64,000 bases of DNA from Chitinophagaceae bacterium (GTDB taxonomy: Bacteria > Bacteroidota > Bacteroidia > Chitinophagales > Chitinophagaceae). Position numbers and translations under genes: made by a program. How positions within the stretch are numbered: the stretch's first letter is position 1; every line of letters begins with the position of its first letter. The stretch is from contig JADJPV010000002.1 of assembly GCA_016713085.1 (NCBI GenBank), positions 1 to 64,000 of the forward strand, in the 5' to 3' direction. The notes under the pieces are model-generated. The model made no database searches and was not told the DNA's origin. It worked only from the letters and a program-made list of their open reading frames with translations. Below are positions 47,740-59,054 of this stretch, piece by piece.

Positions 47740-48603
47740 ATGCCTGGGACAGGATTTTGGCATCTGGGCAAAATTAAGCGAAAAATGCCTGACTCTCGTC
47801 ATTTTTGTATTTGTAATGCAAATGCACAAACGGTAAGGCAGCCGTTGATGAGCAGTTATCCGGGGCTTGGAGCCTACAGCAAACAGTCAACAGATCAGTT
47901 CTCTTTTATTATTAATCCCGCAGCACTTTCCAATTTGCAACAAAGTGGAGCAGGTGTTTACAGTGAAAGAAGGTTTTTACTGAATGCTTTCAGTCAATAC
48001 ACAGCAGTTGCAGGTTTTCAAACCAAATCAGGCACATTTGGTTTACAGGCTGATTATTTTGGATACAGCAATTATAATGAAACGCAGCTTGGTTTGGGCT
48101 ATGCCCGTTCATTAGGCAGTAAGATTGATGTAGGTGTGAAATTCAATTACTACAACTTACGGATACCCGCTTATGCTAATGCATCAACCTTTCATTTCGA
48201 AGCAGGTGTGCTAATGCACTTAAGTGAAAAATTGCATGCAGGCTTCAGTGTATTCAATCCTGTTGGTGGTGTATTGAATAAAACTGCTAATGAAAAAATT
48301 GCATCGGTATATCGTGGTGGAATCGGGTATGAAGCTTCAGAAAAATTCTTTATCAGTGCTGAACTGATTAAAGAAGAAAATAAGAATGTTGGTGTGAATG
48401 CTGCTTTTCAATATGTATTGGTAAAACAGCTCTTGATAAGAGCAGGAATCAACACCGTAAATACACAACCTTTTGTGGGAGTGGGTTTAAAGTTTGGGCA
48501 GTTCAGGGTTGATGTTGCTACTTCTTATCATCAGCAGTTAGGTGTTTCACCTGCTGTGATGCTGCTCTTTGATTTTAAACAAAAGGAAAGCAATAAAGAG
48601 TGA
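47740..48603 (+). CDS. putative outer-membrane beta-barrel protein of unknown function (5' end uncertain)
   Basis: 287 residues as read. From VRQPLMSSYPGLGAYSKQ onward it is a barrel-like protein with alternating strands (FGLQADYFGYSNYNETQLGL, KIDVGVKFNYYNLRIP, HAGFSVFNPVGG), similar in feel to the PorV/FadL-type proteins of Bacteroidota; no family is claimed. The first 30 residues are charged, but an adjacent frame encodes a hydrophobic LTLVIFVF stretch. One more T in the short run near 47811-47813 would join it to CNANAQ, giving a proper signal peptide. So the 5' end is probably mis-sequenced. Its stop overlaps the next gene's GTG. Confidence 0.6.
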   Translation: MPGTGFWHLGKIKRKMPDSRHFCICNANAQTVRQPLMSSYPGLGAYSKQSTDQFSFIINPAALSNLQQSGAGVYSERRFLLNAFSQYTAVAGFQTKSGTFGLQADYFGYSNYNETQLGLGYARSLGSKIDVGVKFNYYNLRIPAYANASTFHFEAGVLMHLSEKLHAGFSVFNPVGGVLNKTANEKIASVYRGGIGYEASEKFFISAELIKEENKNVGVNAAFQYVLVKQLLIRAGINTVNTQPFVGVGLKFGQFRVDVATSYHQQLGVSPAVMLLFDFKQKESNKE

Positions 48604-50646
48604 GAAAGCTATTGCTGATATCATTTCTTTTTTGCAGGATTGATTTCTGTGGCGCAGGAAATTCCAACTGCTGAACAGCAAATTGAAAACCTCACCGAAG
48701 TTGATGAGGCAGAAACTGAAGACGATTCTTATCTGCAATCTCTGCAGCATTATAAAAAGAATAAACTGAATCTGAATACAGCAACAGAAACAGAACTGAA
48801 AGATTTTCCTTTTCTTTCTCCGTTACAGATCGCAAATTTTTTGAATTACCGTAAACTGTTTGGCAGGTTGATTAACCTGTATGAATTGCAGGCAGTTCCT
48901 TCCTGGGATGAAGAAACCATTCAAAAATTCCTTCCTTATATAATTGTAGGTTCTGCGATAACTGCTCGACAGGATTTCAGGCTGCGGCTCTCAGGAGGAG
49001 AACACTCTGTTTTATCAAGACTTACTTATGTGCTGGAAAAGTCTGAAGGGTTTCGCCGAAAGAACGATACTTCAGCTACGAGTTTTTATCCGGGAGGTAG
49101 AGAAAGGCTGCTGTTCAGGTATAAATATATCTACCGAAATTTGTTGCAATATGGAATAACTGTAGAAAAAGATCCCGGCGAACAATGGTTTAAAGGAGCA
49201 CAGAAATATGGGTTTGATTATTATTCTGCTCATCTGTTTGTAAGGAATGTTGGTATTATTAAAAACCTTGCAATTGGTGACTACACAGTCAATATGGGTC
49301 AGGGTTTGATGCAGTGGCAATCACTTGCATTCAGGAAAAGTGTTGAGATCACGAATATAAAACGGCAGGCTTCCATTCTTCGTCCATTCAATTCTACCAG
49401 CGAATATTTCTTTAACCGTGGAGTTGGTATTACTCTTGAAAAGAATCATTTTCAGTTAACGGGATTTGCTTCTTTCAGGAAAGTGAGTGGAAATATTTTT
49501 ACTGATACGCTGAATGCTGAAGATTATTTTTCATCACTAATCACTTCAGGATTACACAGAACCAAAAATGAACAGGCTGACAGAAATGCTGTGCAGATGA
49601 ATTCATTTGGCGGCAACTTCAGTTATAATGTAAATAACCTGCATGTTGGATTGAATGCTGTTCACTTTCAGTTCAACCCACCGTACAACAGGGATTCTCA
49701 GCCTTACAACAACTTCGCTTTCCGTGGAAAGAAGCTGTCCAATCTCAGTGTTGACTGGTCATACACCTGGCGAAACCTGCATTGGTTTGGCGAGGCAGCC
49801 AGTCATAACAGCAGTTACTATGCACTGATGAGTGGGTTGCTGATGGCTGTTGATCCAAAAATTGATCTGTCTGTTGTTTACAGGAATATTGAAACTGGCT
49901 ACCAGTCCATTTTTGGAAATGCTTTTACTGAAGGCACGTTCCCGACAAATGAAAAAGGGTTATTTGCAGGGGCTTCCATCAAACCAAGTTCAAAATGGAA
50001 ACTCGATGCTTATATGGACATTTATCGTTTTCCTTTTCTTAGGTACCGAGTGGATGCGCCATCAAATGGAGCCGATTATCTTGTTCAATTGACACATCGT
50101 CCCAACAAACAAATCGAAATCTATACCCGCTACCGGCAGGAAAGTAAAGCCTTGAATTATACTGCCGATGGAGAATTGAATACTGCTCTTGTATCTCCTG
50201 TATCACGGAAAAACTGGCGAACGCAGATACTATATAAGGTCAGTCCCACTGTTTCGCTCCGCTACCGACTGGATGCGATGTGGTATGACTTAAATGGTCC
50301 GCTGGAAAGCAGGGGGTTCCTTACCTTTTTTGACATTTTTTACAAGCCCGAACTAAAACCATTTGCCGGAAATATCCGGCTGCAATATTTTGAAACAGAT
50401 AATTATGACAGCCGTATTTATGCCTACGAAAATGATGTTTTGTATGGATTTTCAATTCCGGCCTTTTCAGGAAAGGGGTATAAATATTACATGAATATTA
50501 ATTATGATGTGTCGGAAAAAATCAGTTTTTGGTTTCGCTGGACGCAATTACTGTTCGCTGACAGAAGAATAGTTGGGTCTGGATTGGATGAAATAGCCGG
50601 AAACAGGCGTACAGAACTGAAAATGCAGATGATGTGGAGTTTTTAA
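48600..50646 (+). CDS. helix-hairpin-helix protein with outer-membrane beta-barrel
   Basis: About 680 residues. A GTG at 48600 overlapping the upstream stop gives MRKLLLISFLF; reducing the T6 run 48628-48633 to T5 then continues AGLISVAQEIP, a complete signal peptide. Without this correction the first usable start is 48640. Next comes a ComEA-like HhH DNA-binding segment (NLNTATETELKDFPFLSPLQ, then INLYELQAVPSWDEE), followed by about 550 residues of beta-strand-rich barrel with aromatic girdles and a C-terminal MQMMWSF. HhH plus barrel suggests a nucleic-acid role at the outer membrane; unproven. Confidence 0.75.
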
Positions 50647-50720
50647 TTGTTTTTCTTTCCTGTCATAAAGCAGCAATTGATAAAAAAGGGGTGTCATAAT
50701 CTTTATTGACCGATAAAACC

Positions 50721-50763
50721 TTTTAACATTTTTTTGGCAGTACTCAGGAAACGCTTAAATTGG
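50721..50763 (+). promoter_or_regulatory. promoter of first SusC gene
   Basis: TTTTAACATTTTTTTGGCAG contains the -33 TTTG (50733-50736); 19 bases later TAAATTGG (50756-50763) is a 7/8 match to TAnnTTTG. The AACAT-T7-G-n-CAGT block recurs at the second SusC promoter. Confidence 0.55.
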
Positions 50764-50793
50764 GGCTGTATTTTTTAAACTAAACCAAACAAC

Positions 50794-53700
50794 ATGAGAA
50801 AAATTGTATTGCTACTCTTCGGAGCAGTCTTTGCCTCGCTATTCGTAATGGCGCAGGGAAAAAAGATTTCCGGTAAAGTGACCGATGGTTCAGGAAACCC
50901 TGTCCCCGGAGCTTCTGTTTTAGTAAAAGGTACCACTAAAGGTACATCTACCGATGCTACGGGTAGTTTTGAACTAGCCATTTCTGCCAATGCCAGAACA
51001 TTGGTCATTTCAGCGGTCGGATTCGACAATGAAGAAATCAGTATCGGTTCAAGTACAAATTTTTCAGTCAGTTTAAAGGCTTCTTCCGGACAGGAAATGT
51101 CTGAAGTAATTGTAACTGGTGTTGCAGGTGCAACAACAAGGAAGAAAATGACAGTATCTGTTACCAAAGTAGGTGCAGAACAATTACAGACTGTACCCGC
51201 ATCTTCTGCTGCAAATGCGTTGGCTGGGAAAGTGGCCGGATTAAAAACATCTTCTGTAAACGGTAACCCCGGACAAGGGGCTGATTTATTGTTAAGAGGT
51301 GATAATGCCTTGAATATTAGTTCTGCCCCACTTATTCTTGTAGACGGTATTATTATGTCTGGTAGTCTTGCAGATATCAATATTGATGATGTAGAATCAA
51401 TAGAAGTGGTTAAAGGTGCAGCCGCATCAGCCTTATATGGTTCAAGAGCTGGTAATGGTGTAATTTCTGTTATTACTAAAAGAGGTAAGGGAATTGCAGC
51501 CAATAAACCAGTAATCACAGTAAGAAATGAGGTTGGTATGCAGGATTTGTCACATTACCTGAAAACATCGGAATCTCATTACTATGCTTTAGCAAGCGAT
51601 TGGCAAACAGCCCAGGGAAAATATACAAAGTATGCCGGTGTTACTTACCCGGCCAATTACATTGGTGCCGGTTTCAATCCTGGTATTGCGGGAAGCAGAG
51701 GTATTGATACAGATGGGTATATGGATAATCCGTTTGGTGTTTACCGTAACCCGCAAGCTGAGTTTTTCAGAACAGGGATGAATATTGTAAACTTTATATC
51801 TGTAGCAAATCGTACAGAAAAAAATAACGTTTACCTTTCTTTTGAAAACAATAAGCAGGAAGGTGTTGTAAAACTTACAGACGGTTATCAAAGACAAAAC
51901 TTCAGATTTAATATCGATCAGAACATTACACCCTGGTTACGTTTCAGTGCTTCAAATTTATATATTAACAGAACCGCAAGTACGGCTGGTGCCGCAAGTG
52001 GCCTGTTTTATAACATTGCCAGAATGGAGAAGGATGTTAACCTGAGTGGGTTAAACCCGGATGACCAACCATATTATTTGCGTATTAACAATTTTAATGC
52101 AGAAGTTACCAACCCGTTATATCAGTTATATAAAGCAAAAGGTGGCTTCTAACTCACGCAGATGGTTAGCAAATTATAATGCGAATATCCGTTTTACCAG
52201 TTGGGCAGATCTGGATGTAACACAAACAATGGAAATCCAAACCAATCGTTCGTCTACCATTAACCCGCAAAATACGTGGACAAGATCTGGTGGTACACCT
52301 GCAACAATGGGTATGTCTTACTCTGGAGGCAGTATGTCCCAATCAACCAACGAATCAAAAACAAGTAATACTCAATTAACCCTTAATCTGGCTCAAAATT
52401 TGGTAATTTTTTTCCACCAGAGGTAAATTATCATATCTCTACGAAAACAGAAGTTACGAAAGCAATTTCATCAGTGCTTCTCAATTCAGAATTTCAGGTA
52501 TTGAAAACTTTGAAAATTTTTCAAGCATCAACGATGCATCCTCTTACATTGAGAATGAAAAAGCTCAAAACTATTTTGCAATCTTAGGTATGGACTGGAA
52601 AGAGAAGATTCTTTTTGACGGTATGTTTCGTTACGATGGGTCTTCTTTATTTGGATCCCAGGCACGTTGGAACCCTTATTACAGAGCTTCAGCTGCTTAT
52701 CGTATCTCTGAAGATTTTAAAATCAAAGGAATTGATGAATTGAAAATCAGAGCCGCATATGGTACAGCGGGTATTCGCCCTGGGTTTGATTGGCAGTATG
52801 AGGTATATGATTTGTCAAATGGCAATGCAGTAGCAAGTCAAAAAGGTAATTCATTGTTGAAACCTTCTACAACCGAAGAAAAAGAAATTGGTTTAAATGT
52901 CGATTTCTTGAAAAAATTGAGTTTAGAGATAACTTACGCAGAATCAGTAACAAGAGATCAGTTCTTGAATGTGCCTTTGATTCCTTTCCTGAACGATGGA
53001 TTTAACAGTCAGTGGCAAAATGCCGGTACTGTAAAATCTAATACTCTTGAATTTACATTTGGAGCAACGTGGCTTAAGAACAAGAATTTTTCCTGGAAAA
53101 CCAATGTGGTTTTCTCAAGAGTGAAACAACGGATCACAGAATTGCCAATTGCTCCTTATTTAGCTGGTGGTCAGGATTTCAATGGTGATCAGAACATATT
53201 CTATATTAAAGAAGGGGAGTTGTATGGAGCAATCTATGGGTATAAAATGGTACGTACATTAGACGAAATGTCTACCCAGCTTCCTGCAGGAAAGACAATT
53301 GCTGATTATGAAGTAAACAGCGAAGGGTATGTTATTCCAAAGGGAACACAGGGTAAAACTACAGAGTTGCCAATTAAGAGGTTGAATGCAGATGGTTCTT
53401 TATGGTATGGTAAAATAGGTAATGGTAATCCTGATTTTGTAGCAGGGATATCTAATATTTTTACTTACAAAAACTTTCAGTTTTATATATTACTGGATTG
53501 GAAACAAGGAGGTGATGTCTACAATGGTAAAGAACAACGTCTTGTATTTAACTACATCAGTGCAAAACAAGATATGACTAATGTTCCTGCAGCTGAGAAA
53601 AAAGCAGCTGCTTACTGGGGTGCCGGTATGTATGACGGTAATAATGCCAATGCTTATTGGGTTGAAGACGCCAGTTACTTAAAAGTTCGTGAAATTTCTT

Positions 53701-53912
53701 TAGGTTATACAGTGCCTGCTAAAACATTAAGCGGCATCTTTAATGGCTTTGTAAAAGGAATCAATGCAAAAGTTGTAGGTAGAAACTTGTTAACCTTTAC
53801 TAAGTATTCCGGATATGATCCTGAGGTTGGTACAATCAGATTCCCTGTTGATGGCATTAGTGCTAATCCAATTTATCGGAATATTGCATTTTCACTTTCG
53901 TTTAATTTTTAA
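50794..53912 (+). CDS. SusC/RagA-family TonB-linked transporter 1 (multiple indels)
   Basis: Outer-membrane barrel that imports a glycan or other nutrient with its SusD lipoprotein. Signal peptide ending FVMAQ, carboxypeptidase-regulatory domain (ISGKVTDGSGNPVPGASVLV), plug (PLILVDGIIM, VEVVKGAAASALYGSRAGNG, VISVITKRG) and barrel ending RNIAFSLSFNF. The frame breaks at GG 52141-52142 (one G too many; then VASNSRRWLANYNANIRF) and in the T runs at 52399-52413 (then STRGKLSYLYENRSYES). Corrected length about 1,040 residues, usual for SusC. The substrate is unknown; no glycosidase lies next to it. Confidence 0.88.
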
Positions 53913-53930
53913 AAACATAAACTTTTTTAT

Positions 53931-55422
53931 ATGAAAAAGATTAACAGATACCTATTTTTTATAGCCTTGCTTTCTGTAGGGCTGGCGGGTTGTAAAAAAA
54001 AACCTGTTGGATGTTCCCAATGAAAATGACCCGGATTTTTTGAAAGTATATGCAAAGGCGAGGATGTTGAAAATGTTGCAGCAAGTCTTTTCAATACAGT
54101 TTTTCATGGCGAACATGATTTTACTGGTGTTGAAATGATGACAGCTGTAGCGGCTGACCATGCAACATGTTCTTGGGGTAACGCAGGTATGAGAGATATG
54201 TCTTGGGAACCACGCAATTCCGCCTGGAATAACGCTCCCAGTTACACTAATGGACCATCTTTAAAAGCTACTTACGATAAAATGTACTCTGCTATTTCAA
54301 CTGCTAATAAAGTAATAAAAGCAGTTGATGGGGGAGTTGACATCGGTGATAATGGTTCAGGGAATGCCAGATCTATTGCGGTTGCCCGTTTTATTCAGGG
54401 AATAGCTTATGGCAATCTTGCTTTATTATTCGATAAAGCTCATGTTGTAGATGAGGTCACTTCTGTGGATGGTGTTCTTGAAACGGCATTGACTTATAAG
54501 CAGGTTACTACTGCAGCAATTTCTTATCTTGACAAAGCAATTATCGAAGCTAATTCTACTTTTACAATCCCTGCAAGTTGATTTGGTACGCCTGCGGCTA
54601 TTTCAAGTGCGGATTTTAAAAAGATGTGTAATACAGCAGCTGCACGTATACTTTCTTATGTTCCAAGAAACAAGACAGAATTAGCTGCTGTTGATTGGGC
54701 AAAAGTGAAAACTTATGCAGACAATGGTATCACTTCTGATTGGAAAATTGTAATGGATGGTACATCTACATGGTATTTTGAAGGAGGTGATTACCTTACT
54801 TACCCAGGTTGGGGTCGTACAGATATGTATGTTGTAAATATGATGGATCCAACTCAACCAAAGCATTGGGATGATGTGGCTTCCTTTCCTCATCCTCCGG
54901 CATCAACCAGCCCAATTGACAACAGGTTGAATACTGATTTTGAATATCTTGCTTCAAATGACTTTCTTGCTGCGAGGGGTTATTACCATTTCTCTAATTA
55001 CAGAAATTCCCGTTACGATGCGATTTATGTAGCCGCAATTGGAGAAAAAGCAGAAGTAATGAAAGCTGAAAATGATATGCTCAAAGCTGAAGCCCGTGCT
55101 TATACAGGCGATTTAGCTGGTGCAGCGGCAATTATCAATGCTGGAACCCGTGTTACTAGGGGTGGTATGGCTCCAGTAGCAGCAAACCTTGTTGATATTG
55201 TAGCAGCAATTCATCATGAAAGACATGTTGAACTTTATACAACTGGCATGGGTGTGCAATTCTTTGAAATGCGCAAGTTGAATCTTCTTCAAAAAGGTAC
55301 ACCTTTGCATTTCCCAATTCCAGCCAAGATATTGGAATTGTTCCGTTTATCCTCCATTTTACACATTTGGAACGGAAGCGAAAGCAGATGGTATTGGAAC
55401 TTCAAATGCAGGTTGGAGATAA
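53931..55422 (+). CDS. SusD/RagB-family lipoprotein 1 (multiple indels and one nonsense codon)
   Basis: Surface nutrient-binding partner of SusC 1. The start at 53931 gives MKKINRYLFFIALLS and a lipobox ending LAGC. The A9 run at 53994-54002 should be A8 (CKKNLLDVPNENDPDF). An A is missing near 54053-54056 (then GEDVENVAASLFNTVFHGE). An in-frame TGA at 54579-54581 falls where the continuing sequence PAS-FGTPAAISSADF suggests Trp. A last shift near 55350 leads to PFYTFGTEAKADGIG and a stop at 55420-55422. The raw tail to 55508 is artefactual. SusD-type ending and TPR-like helices are visible. Confidence 0.8.
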
Positions 55423-55447
55423 TCTTTGATCTGAAAAGTATAATTGC

Positions 55448-55477
55448 AAAGGCTGCCTCGAAAGAGGCGGCCTTTTT
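55448..55477 (+). terminator. intrinsic terminator of SusCD pair 1
   Basis: AAAGGCTGCCTC, GAAA tetraloop, GAGGCGGCCTTT followed by further T: twelve pairs with one G-T. It lies 25 bases after the corrected SusD stop at 55422, supporting that stop over the one at 55508. Confidence 0.9.
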
Positions 55478-55711
55478 AATACGCAAGAAATTAAAATTCA
55501 TATTTTGATTAATAACAAACAAAAAATAAGTATATGAGAAATAATGAAGTCATATTATTAATAATTTGCTTAATAGGTATAAAATGAGTGTTCAGAATTT
55601 GCAAAACTCAATTTTTTGAAGGAAGGATTTAAATCCTGGTTACTTTATTGAACGAATGCAGCAATTGTTAAGAAAATGTTGTCATTTGTTGCTTAGGGGT
55701 CAAAAAAACTA
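55478..55711. other. AT-rich intergenic region
   Basis: Between the first SusCD terminator and the promoter of the second pair. No gene, RNA or repeat was recognised. Confidence 0.5.
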
Positions 55712-55753
55712 TTTTAACATTTTTTTGTCAGTTAAGTAGAAACCCTATATTTG
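55712..55753 (+). promoter_or_regulatory. promoter of second SusC gene
   Basis: -33 TTTG at 55724-55727, 18-base spacer, perfect -7 TATATTTG at 55746-55753. The upstream block TTTTAACATTTTTTTGTCAG matches that of the first SusC promoter. Leader about 25 bases. Confidence 0.75.
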
Positions 55754-55783
55754 AGAGTATTTTTAAATCAAATCAACAAAGAC

Positions 55784-58700
55784 ATGAGAAAACTATCACT
55801 TCTGGTGCTATTATGTGCCTGTATTTTTAATACAGCCGTAGCACAAAAAACTACTATTTCGGGAAAGGTATTGGATGCAGGAGGAGATCCTGTAGCAAGA
55901 GCTTCTATCAAAGAAAAAGGTACAACAAACGGTACAATGGCCGCAAATGATGGTACTTTCAAATTGACAGTAAAACTTGGGTCCACATTAATTATCTCCG
56001 CAACAGGTTTTGAAGATAAAGAGGTAATTGCGTCTGATAATATTTCAATTTCTCTGGCGAATGATGCAAAAAGCATGAGCGAAGTTGTGGTAACAGCTTT
56101 GGGAATTAAAAGAGATAAAAAAGCGTTGGGTTATTCAATTCAGGAGGTAAAGGGAGAAAATCTCACAATAGCTAAGTCAACTGATGTAAGTTCTTCTCTT
56201 GTTGGAAAGGTTTCTGGAGTTCAGCTGGTAGGTTCACCCAGTTCTACTTTTGATAATGCTGATATCATTATCAGAGGAGTAACAGGATTAGGTGTAGCGG
56301 CTCCCATTTTTGTTGTTGATGGAACAATAACCAACCAATCGGCAGTGATTATGGATAACGTTGAAAACGTATCCGTTTTAAAAGGACCTGCTGCAACGGC
56401 ATTGTACGGGCAACGTGCTGCCAATGGTGCAGTTGTTATTACAACTAAAAAAGGGACTCGCAAAAAAACATCAGGTGTTGAAGTAAATCTTGGTGTAACA
56501 TTTGAAAAACTTTCAATCATCCCACCTTACCAGAATCAATATGCCGGAGGATATTCGTCTTCTTATACAAGCAGTGCTTCATTGGGTGCAGGTTATCTTG
56601 ATAGCGAAGGTTTTTATATTTTCAAATATAATCCAGCAGTTCACCCTGCAAGCTGGGCCTCTTTTAATGGACAACGTATGCTTGAATATGGTGCCGATGA
56701 AAGCTGGGGTCCTAAAATTAACGGGCAAATGTACCGCCCTTACTACTCATGGTATCCGGGTGCTGAGTTTGGCCAATTGTCGCTCTTACAGCTCAGCCAA
56801 ATAACGTGAAAGACTTTTTTCAAACCGGTACTAATCTGAATAACAGTATTTCTTTTACAAACTCTGACGTAGATTATAATTTCAGAATGACCTAAGGTAA
56901 TCAAAACAGAACATTGATTATCCCTGGTGCAAACCGTGATCAACATCAGTTTGGAATAAACGGGTCGTATGACATCGGGAAATTTATAACTGTGTCGTCA
57001 GATATGACCTATACTACTTCCAATACCCAGGGACAGCCTTTAGAAGGTTACCGATTGGATGGTTTAAATGTAACTCAGAATTTTAACCAATGGTATCAAC
57101 GCCAGCTGGATATGAAAAAAATGAAGACTTATCGCCAGCCTGATGGCAGTCTTAACTCATGGAATATTGGTGATCCGAATTTTTCCAGTGATCTGGATGT
57201 ATATGGTGCACCACAATATTGGGACAATCCATATTTTGTAATTAAAGAAAACTACGGAACTAAGAAAAATAACAGGTTAGTTGGTAATGTTGGTTTGAAC
57301 ATAAAAATCAACAGCCATTTGAATCTGCAGTCGAATGCCAGGATGAACAGTTACAGCAACGAAAATGATTATCGTGTTGCGACTGGCGGATTAAATCTTG
57401 ACAGCTATGAAATTCTGCAGAATCAATATAAGGAAATGAATTACGAAACCAACCTGATTTACAAAAACAGGTTTGGTGAATTTACTGTAGATGCCTTGGC
57501 TGGTGCAAACAATCGCCAGGAAAATTACAGTAAATTATATCAGGCAGCTCAGGGCGGTTTAAGCTCAGCTAACTTTTTTGATATTGGAGCTTCAGTTTCA
57601 CGCCCAATAAGCACACGGGACTATCAAAAGAAAATAGTAAACAGTTTATATAGCAAAGTGTCTTTAGGGTATAAGGATATGATCTATGTAGAAGGAACTT
57701 TGCGTAATGACTGGTCTTCTGCATTACCGGCAAATGCAAATTCTTATCTTTATCCTTCGGTTAGCTCAAGCTTTATTTTTACAGAACTCCTTAAAGGGTC
57801 AAATGCTTTCAAATGGTTAAGCTTTGGTAAAATCCGTGCATCGTATGCATCGGTTGGCTCAGATCTTGGGCCTCACCAACTTGATTTAGCAATTGTGAAC
57901 GGTTCATTTTATGGCACAAATTCTTCTGCTGCAATTGGTGATCAGTTCAGAGGTGGTGGCATCAAGCCTTCTTTAAGTACAGCTTATGAAGCTGGTATTG
58001 AATTACGTTTCTTCAAGCGTCTGGGGGTAGAGTTTGCTGTTTATCAAAACAACAATACTCAACAGATTTTGGGAATTGATGTTTCTCCAGCCAGTGGATT
58101 TTCAACTGCTCAGATTAATGCAGGAAAAATCATTAATAAAGGCGTAGAGCTTTCAATTACAGGAACTCCTGTCAGTAAAAAAGATTTCAGTTGGGATGTA
58201 AGCTTAAACTGGGCTAAGAATGCAAATTATATTGAGGAACTGGCAGCAGGCTTAAAAACATATGTTTATGGTACAAACCGATATGATACAAGGCTTGAAC
58301 ATCCTGTAGGTGGAAAATGGGGTACATTTTATGGAAGAAAATGGAAGGTTGAACCAACTACCGGAAAAACATTGATTAATGCCTCTGGCCAGCCTGAGTA
58401 CGATATTAATCAGGAAATCGGTCAGGTTTTACCAAGATGGACGGGAGGTATGTTTAACTCATTACATTATAAAGGATTTGATCTTACTTTCTCTATCGAT
58501 TTCCAAAGCGGTGGAATGTTCTATTCAGAGACAAGAAACTTTAATAGTGGTACAGGTTTGTCTGAAGAAACAGTTGGTGTAAATGACAAAGGTTATGACT
58601 GGAGGGATTATCCTGGTTCATACACACTTGCTGGCGGTAATACTGGTAATGGTGGTATCAGAATTCCTGGTGTATTTGCAAATAAAGCAGAAAATAACCG

Positions 58701-59007
58701 TTATATTTCTGCAAGAGCTTATTGGTATACAGCCCGTCAACGTGATGCACGTAATGTTTTACTCGATGCTTCTTATATCAAACTTCGTGAAGTGAGACTT
58801 GGCTATAACTTCCCTGCTTCATTTGTTCAAAAGACGAAGATTGCAAAAACAATTAACCTTGGTTTTATCGTTCAGAATGCATGGTTAATTTGGGCAACAA
58901 CAAAACAATATGGTGTTGATCCATCCGAGCTCGAGGTATTTTGGAGAGAAGGCGGACAGTTATCTGCAACAAGACAAATAGGTTTTAATCTTCGTGCAAG
59001 TTTCTAA
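55784..59007 (+). CDS. SusC/RagA-family TonB-linked transporter 2 (one indel, one nonsense codon)
   Basis: The ATG at 55784 (MRKLSLLVLLCACIF) gives a signal peptide ending TAVAQ. Carboxypeptidase-regulatory domain, plug (PIFVVDGTITN, VSVLKGPAATALYGQRAANG) and barrel ending QIGFNLRASF. Near 56781-56785 one base is missing (TCGCTC for TCGCCTC), after which LTAQPNNVKDFFQTGTNLNN follows. A TAA at 56893-56895 interrupts FRMT-GNQNRT, where Tyr would be a one-base change. Corrected length about 1,070 residues. Partner of the SusD at 59055. Confidence 0.87.
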
Positions 59008-59054
59008 ACAATACGAAATAATACCTAAACTATTTATACAACAAATCATATAAG

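Noticed and set aside
55423..55508. C-terminal extension of SusD1 running through a terminator
   Set aside because: The extension reads through a twelve-pair terminator stem; the corrected frame stops at 55420-55422.
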